DNA of 64,000 nucleotides from Gammaproteobacteria bacterium. GTDB taxonomy: Bacteria; Pseudomonadota; Gammaproteobacteria; Ga0077536. The stretch is taken from positions 1-64,000 of the forward strand of contig JACQWY010000026.1 in the NCBI GenBank assembly GCA_016209015.1. The letters are read 5' to 3'. The notes beneath the pieces were generated by a model that worked only from the letters and a program-made list of their open reading frames with translations, ran no database searches and was not told where the DNA came from. Below, in pieces: positions 60,101 to 64,000 of this stretch. Both the position numbers and the translations under genes were made by a program. Each line of letters starts with the position of its first letter. Position 1 is the first letter of the stretch.

Positions 60101-63100
60101 GCGAACTTCTCGCCGAACTGCGGCGAGAACGGATCGAACTCGGACGCGAAGTCGTTCGTGATCGTGCCCGCGAAATGGCTCGCCTTGTGCGCCGAGGTGA
60201 AGAGATAGAACTTCGCGAGACCCGTCATCTCGTCGGAGAGCGTGACTTCCTTGCGATCGCAGGTCGAACGCGTCGCGCCGGCGAACGGCGTCCAGAGCTC
60301 CGACTGCGGGAAGAGACTGAGATAATCCGGCACGACGCGCTGCTCGCCGACGCACGGCCAGAACACTTCGAACGAGCCCGTGTCGCCCTCGCGGCGCGGC
60401 GAGGCGCCGTTGTTGACGAGCGGCTGCAGCGGGTTGTACGGGTTGTACAGCGCGTCGACGCTCGCCTGGTCCGGCATGATGAAGATGTTGCCGAAGCCCG
60501 CGAACTGCGTGACGGCCGGCGCGATGTAGGCATCGCCCTGGAGGATGTTCTTGTCCTCTTCCTTCACGAGCTCGTAACCCGTCGGCAGCACGACTTCCAC
60601 CACGTACACGCCGGGCGGCAGCATCGGGGTGCCGTCGTCCGGATTCGTGGTGCAGATGCTGCAGTTCGTCTTGTAGTTCTTCGGGTCGAGCGCGAGGAAC
60701 CAGTTCGCCGCGTTCGGCTCCTCGCCCGCGGCACCGGGATTGCCGACCGGCAACTCGCCGCTCGCGCTCTGCTTCGCGACGACGCTCGGGAACTTGTACA
60801 TGCCGTCGTAGGGCGCGGGCTGCAGCGCGCTCGCCATCGACCAGCCGTCGTAGCACTTGAAGCGGCCGCGCTCGGCGAGCGGCTTGTCCTCGTCGAGCGG
60901 GAACTTGCCGTCGACCATCGTGAAGTAGAATGGACTGTCGGTCTCCTGACCGGGGCAGCTCATGTTCGGCACGTAGCCGTTCGCCGCATCCCCGACGAAC
61001 GTTCCGTCCGCATTGCGGCGGAAGCCCTGCGCCCAGGCATCGAAGCTCGTGCTGAGCGTCATGTCGACGAGCGTCAGGTGCTCGACGCCGTTGTCGTCGA
61101 TCGTCTTCTTGTAGAGGTTGACCTTCGTGTTCGGGATGCCGGGCGTCCACATCAACTGCACGGACAGCGCCGGATCGTCGAACGGACGGGTGGACGCAAA
61201 CAGCACGTGGCCGCGGATACCGCCGTTTTCGCCGTACCGGTCGCTCACGCCCGGCTGACCGACGAGCTGCCCTTCACCCTTCTTCTTGAACGGCTGCATC
61301 GCGAACTCGAGGAAGGCATTGCTGCCGAGCAGGCCCTGCCAGCCCTGGGTGCCCGCCCAGCCGCGATCGATGCGGCCGGTGGAGCCGGCACTGCCGCCGC
61401 CGTTCGGATTCAGCAGGTTCTCGGTCGTGCAGTCGGCATCCGAGCAATACACCGAGCCGGGCGTGCGCAGGGCATCGGGCAGCTTCGAGGAAAGCGTTTC
61501 GAACGTGTTCGCGAAGCCGGCGGCGATCTCGGAGTTGCCACAGCCCCGGATGCCCGGATCGGCACAGGCCGCGCTGCCGTCCACCGGTCCCTGCGCGTCG
61601 TATACCGCATGCACGCCGGTCAACTTGTAGCGCGCCTGGTCGGTGTCGACGACGAGCCAGTTCAGGCGCGGGAAGATTTCGTTGAAGCCTGCATAACCTT
61701 CGAAGTCGGTGTTGTTGAAATTCTCGTAGCTGCCGTCGCGGTAACGAACGTTGAACGGCACGAGCGGCAGGCCCGGCTCGTTCGCCTGCGACACGCCGTC
61801 GCCGTTCTGATCGAGGAACACGCGGCCGTAGAGGTTCGTGCGCCACTGCATGACCGGGATGTCGGCGCGGTTGTTCGCGGCCGACCCGGGGCCCGAGCTC
61901 CCGGGCTTGATCGGCGTCGACAGGCCATCGACCAGGAGGTCGTTGTTCTGATCGAAGACGGTGAGCTTGAAATTGCCCTGCGGAATGTTCTTGAACTCGA
62001 AGTGACCTTCCGCGTCGCAGAACGCGAAATCGAAATCCTCGCTGTCCGGGTAGCTGATGCTCACATAGCAGCTCGTGAAGCCGTAGGCATCGTAGCTGCC
62101 GCTGGAGTACACGCGCTGATCGGGCGTGCGACTGAGGCGCGTGGCGGTGACCGTGCCGTAGAAGTTCTCGTTGCACGCGATGTTCCGGCAGATGCCGGCC
62201 TTGCGGTCCTGGATGATCTTCGGATTCGCGAAGCCCATCGCGACGTGGTAGCCGCCCGGGCCGAATTCCTGGAAGTAGCCCGGCTCGCCGGCCTTGATGA
62301 AGACCTCGATCGCCTTCGTGCCGTCGAGCGTGTTCGTCTGCAGCCACTGCTCCTTGCGCGCGAGGCGCTCGGCGCCGGCCACCGCGGTCACCTCGTACAT
62401 GCCGGGGTACATGTTCGCGATCACCGCGTGTCCGGCGAGCGGCGAGAGCACGTTCGTCGGATGGTTCGAGCTGTCGGATTCGTACTTCGGGCAGGTCTCG
62501 ATGATGCCGACGATGCCGTCCTGGTTCGCCGAGATCGGGCAGGCATTGTAGCCCGTCGCCGGATCGACGCGACCGGCGAGCGCGTTCGTCACGGGCATGC
62601 CGAACATGTCGTAGGTGATCTGACCGGCCGAGCCGCCCATCGCGCCCGCCTGGTCGAGCAGGACCATGTTGAAACCACCGAGGCCGGGCTCGTTCGGCGC
62701 GAGCACGTCCACGCCGCCGCCGGTGTCGTTCTCGCCGTTCAACGGGTTGTCGTCTTCGAAGATGAAGACGTGGAACGTCGCGGTCTGGATCGGCAGCGGC
62801 TGCACGATGACGTCGACCGCGGTCTGTCCCGCGGCGATCTGCGCGCCGCCCATGGCGTGCCCGACGCAACTGTCGAGCGCGTCGTTGAAGTCGCAGCCGC
62901 CGGGGCCGTTCAGCGGATCGGCCGCATCGCCCGGCAGCACGGAGATGAAATAGCGTTTCGTCGGATCGAGTGCGACGTCACCGGGCAGGGTGACGGCCTT
63001 CTGCGTCGCATCGCTCGTGCAGCGGCCGTAGGCGTCGCAGGCCGCGTCGTTGCCGAGTACCTTCTGGCCGGCCTCGCAGGAGATCGGGCCGGTGCAGCCC

Positions 63101-63999
63101 TGGGCAATCACGGGCGTGTGCGCGGCGTGGAAGTTGATCGCGAGATTGCGCACGGCACGGGTGCTGCACGCCGGCGGCGAGAGCGACGCGTTGTCCTTGC
63201 ACAGCGGCTTCGATTCCTCGGCGGGATCGACGTCGATCGTGCGATCCTCCTCGATGATCCAGCGGTAATCGCCGACGGTCTTGGCACCGTCCTTCGCGTC
63301 CTTGACGGTGACGGCGAGATTGCTCGCGGCCGGGAACGTGACCGTCACGGTCGCATTCGTGGAGGACGTACCCTGGGCATTCTTCGCCTTGTACGTGAAC
63401 GAGCAGCTCGCGTTCGCGCCCTTCGTCGCGCTGAACGAGCCGTCGGTCGCGACGCTCACGCTGCCGCAGTCCACGTTCGCGGCGTCGGCGGCGGCGAGAT
63501 CGAAGCCGGACGGATCGCTGTCGTTGTTCAGCACGCCGGGGCGCGCGACCTCGAGCGCGCTGGCGAGGTTGCTGGTGTAGGCATCGGCAGTCGCGGTGGG
63601 CGGCAGGCCCAGGCAGGTGCCGGTGCAGACATTCAAGGTCACCGTCGCGCAAGTGTCGCCCACCGTCGTGCCGTTGCCGCAATACACGAACGAGTCGCCG
63701 GTGAAGCCGGAATTCGGAACGTACGTGAACGTGCCGTTTGCGCTGAGCGTCACGGTCCCGTTCGCGGGAGCGGTCTGCACCGCGACGCCGTACACGCCGA
63801 TGTCATTGGCGACGAGGCCCTTCGCGACCGTGCGAATCGTCAAGGGCTGCTCGGCCACCACGCTGTAGCTGTCGGCATTCGCTTTCGCGGTCACTGCCGA
63901 AGCGCCGGATCCCGCCGCCCCTGCGGCGGCGCCGTCGGCGACTTTGATATAGGCCTGCATGCCGCCGTCGCGCTCGTTGTTCGTGGAGACACCGAGCAT
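57163..63999 (-). CDS. Giant multidomain surface protein, N-terminus outside window
   Basis: At least 2278 residues, entering from the right edge. Cadherin/Big-like repeats appear first (NADSYSVVAEQPLTIRTVAKGLVANDIG; PTATADAYTSNL ... VLNNDSDPSG), then an Asp/Cys-rich region. An SdrD B-like domain follows (residues 715-785, LYGRVFLDQNGDGVSQANEPGLPLVPFNVRY), with a long mixed region, an IPT/TIG domain (1615-1690, GSVTIGGITATVDTWTDSAITVTVPG) and a right-handed beta-helix (1695-2270, 'LQSAIDNAKPGDLIIVGPGTYRDN', many NN-x-I repeats). It must be secreted or outer-surface. It ends prematurely at 57163; the frame continues after a one-base shift in the segment 55196-57182. It heads a minus-strand block with membrane, LolA-like, cytochrome and SCO genes. 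Confidence 0.8.
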   Translation of the reverse strand: MLGVSTNNERDGGMQAYIKVADGAAAGAAGSGASAVTAKANADSYSVVAEQPLTIRTVAKGLVANDIGVYGVAVQTAPANGTVTLSANGTFTYVPNSGFTGDSFVYCGNGTTVGDTCATVTLNVCTGTCLGLPPTATADAYTSNLASALEVARPGVLNNDSDPSGFDLAAADAANVDCGSVSVATDGSFSATKGANASCSFTYKAKNAQGTSSTNATVTVTFPAASNLAVTVKDAKDGAKTVGDYRWIIEEDRTIDVDPAEESKPLCKDNASLSPPACSTRAVRNLAINFHAAHTPVIAQGCTGPISCEAGQKVLGNDAACDAYGRCTSDATQKAVTLPGDVALDPTKRYFISVLPGDAADPLNGPGGCDFNDALDSCVGHAMGGAQIAAGQTAVDVIVQPLPIQTATFHVFIFEDDNPLNGENDTGGGVDVLAPNEPGLGGFNMVLLDQAGAMGGSAGQITYDMFGMPVTNALAGRVDPATGYNACPISANQDGIVGIIETCPKYESDSSNHPTNVLSPLAGHAVIANMYPGMYEVTAVAGAERLARKEQWLQTNTLDGTKAIEVFIKAGEPGYFQEFGPGGYHVAMGFANPKIIQDRKAGICRNIACNENFYGTVTATRLSRTPDQRVYSSGSYDAYGFTSCYVSISYPDSEDFDFAFCDAEGHFEFKNIPQGNFKLTVFDQNNDLLVDGLSTPIKPGSSGPGSAANNRADIPVMQWRTNLYGRVFLDQNGDGVSQANEPGLPLVPFNVRYRDGSYENFNNTDFEGYAGFNEIFPRLNWLVVDTDQARYKLTGVHAVYDAQGPVDGSAACADPGIRGCGNSEIAAGFANTFETLSSKLPDALRTPGSVYCSDADCTTENLLNPNGGGSAGSTGRIDRGWAGTQGWQGLLGSNAFLEFAMQPFKKKGEGQLVGQPGVSDRYGENGGIRGHVLFASTRPFDDPALSVQLMWTPGIPNTKVNLYKKTIDDNGVEHLTLVDMTLSTSFDAWAQGFRRNADGTFVGDAANGYVPNMSCPGQETDSPFYFTMVDGKFPLDEDKPLAERGRFKCYDGWSMASALQPAPYDGMYKFPSVVAKQSASGELPVGNPGAAGEEPNAANWFLALDPKNYKTNCSICTTNPDDGTPMLPPGVYVVEVVLPTGYELVKEEDKNILQGDAYIAPAVTQFAGFGNIFIMPDQASVDALYNPYNPLQPLVNNGASPRREGDTGSFEVFWPCVGEQRVVPDYLSLFPQSELWTPFAGATRSTCDRKEVTLSDEMTGLAKFYLFTSAHKASHFAGTITNDFASEFDPFSPQFGEKFAVPSLPVAVRDFSGREISRVYSDQWGQYNGMAASSWTVFPPSPSGYIPNTMIMCMNDPGPIADPAHPGQMITDPAYNPAYSNFCYEFPYMPGETSYLDTPVVPTASFAAGYNLPDCEYPDTTPAIKTVQNSVGTGPWIDPGVAEVRASLNFNIGGVSQQGTTATTPNDRINSVMLNSTALVAQPLRCGALVSGSTQVDCSSSSQTTRNNKMASALRAAINALTGTHGYTASGTGANVIVTAATGTGATPNGYALVFNQTGLNTVNGVLLAGGVTAIAPTTTAELTITALGDKQVLNHAYSGPNATSAPYNDKFVTRHYGFGSTPGSVTIGGITATVDTWTDSAITVTVPGTVPDCSLQQRGAPSARCGELEITAANGKKTIDAITVTVGGNAPIYVTPTAVTYPAGYAPIDTDAAFGRLEPSPLQSAIDNAKPGDLIIVGPGTYRDNLLMWKPVRLQGVGAESVTINADAHPAGKMDAWRREVNCLFGLSLDGRPLLNDGTGTLGTGMAYDPTNKYSCPAGLQQRVDRIPFETVVGWDTTGNGNLAQMLQEPTLMGAYEGAGVTVLGRGVRIPNNSNDFWGSATAGGFPAGYTYLTNSNTDCTSFGGATPNGRDYATANFNCNPSRIDGFSVINSSQGGGAIWAHAWNHNLEVSNNRVRANHGTLTGGITIGNGEFPDPFVCAATVIDGTVPLPFQNNCGSANQPEGYQYGYGFNVNTKVHHNMVVGNASIGDALYSGTPSAAGGVSFCSGSDGYLLDHNWVCGNLSYGDSAGVAHVGFSNDGKIKNNQILFNQSQQATLPVNGGGLGILGASPDRTLPDGTECGATSDADCPPGLPEGTGRNLLVDSNLIMGNAAESGSGGGIRIQMVNGDDVVAMPARPALWNDVTLQNNIIADNVAGWDGGGVSIQDALKVRLMNNTIVDNDTTASAGVLFKTIGAPLASTPPPGCNPGTQPGATCPDDINNVSTNQPAGVVTMSC

Positions 64000-64000
64000 G

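Overview
This is a GC-rich chromosomal stretch, densely coding on both strands, from a Gram-negative bacterium that is most likely a pseudomonadote, possibly a gammaproteobacterium of the Steroidobacter/Nevskia type. The lineage is inferred from the gene families, the codon bias towards G/C third positions, lipoprotein signals, an outer-membrane barrel gene, VPLPA-type C-terminal sorting signals and several REP-like hairpin families. No rRNA, tRNA, CRISPR array, prophage or complete insertion sequence was seen.

Layout. 1-9.5 kb: two secreted proteins with VPLPA-type sorting tails, an SCP2-like/alpha-beta hydrolase pair, a decayed PAS-receiver pseudogene, a carboxymuconolactone-decarboxylase-like gene, a membrane PAS sensor kinase whose H-box lacks histidine, an amidase and an SRPBCC gene. 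9.6-12.6 kb: an M48 peptidase pseudogene, a membrane protein, a truncated globin, a small lipoprotein and an Lrp-type regulator. 12.7-15.8 kb: divergent from lrp, an MIO ammonia-lyase and a TrpB2-type PLP enzyme. 16-34.7 kb: a catabolic region with an ICMT-like membrane protein, alpha/beta hydrolases, a first three-subunit molybdenum hydroxylase, an XRE-cupin regulator, a LysR regulator, a quinone-oxidoreductase-type enzyme, a fumarylacetoacetase-family enzyme, an old-yellow-enzyme reductase, an Rrf2/NDH-2 pair, an EamA transporter and a SnoaL-like protein.

35-37.8 kb: TlpA thioredoxin, DUF4266 lipoprotein, DUF3570 barrel and ApbE flavin transferase form one tight operon. 37.9-38.8 kb: a histone-deacetylase-fold protein that has lost most of its catalytic residues. 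39.4-43.6 kb: a second molybdenum hydroxylase operon carrying a MoaD-like protein and an ArsD-like protein without the arsenic-binding cysteines. 44-49.6 kb: a PAS-GGDEF-EAL protein, modBC without modA, and a NarL-type response regulator. 49.8-64 kb: one minus-strand block running from a giant multidomain surface protein (entering from the right edge, broken by an apparent frameshift) through two small membrane proteins, two paralogous LolA-like proteins and a cytochrome c/periplasmic-binding-protein fusion to a SCO copper chaperone. This last block is the best candidate for a poorly described extracytoplasmic system.

Two themes recur. Several intact genes lack hallmark catalytic or ligand residues (kinase histidine, deacetylase histidines, ArsD cysteines, two hydrolase nucleophiles). 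A repeat of about 165 bp built from five consecutive hairpins occurs three times, each time with the same end facing the 3' end of a gene, and its stems show base changes that preserve pairing.
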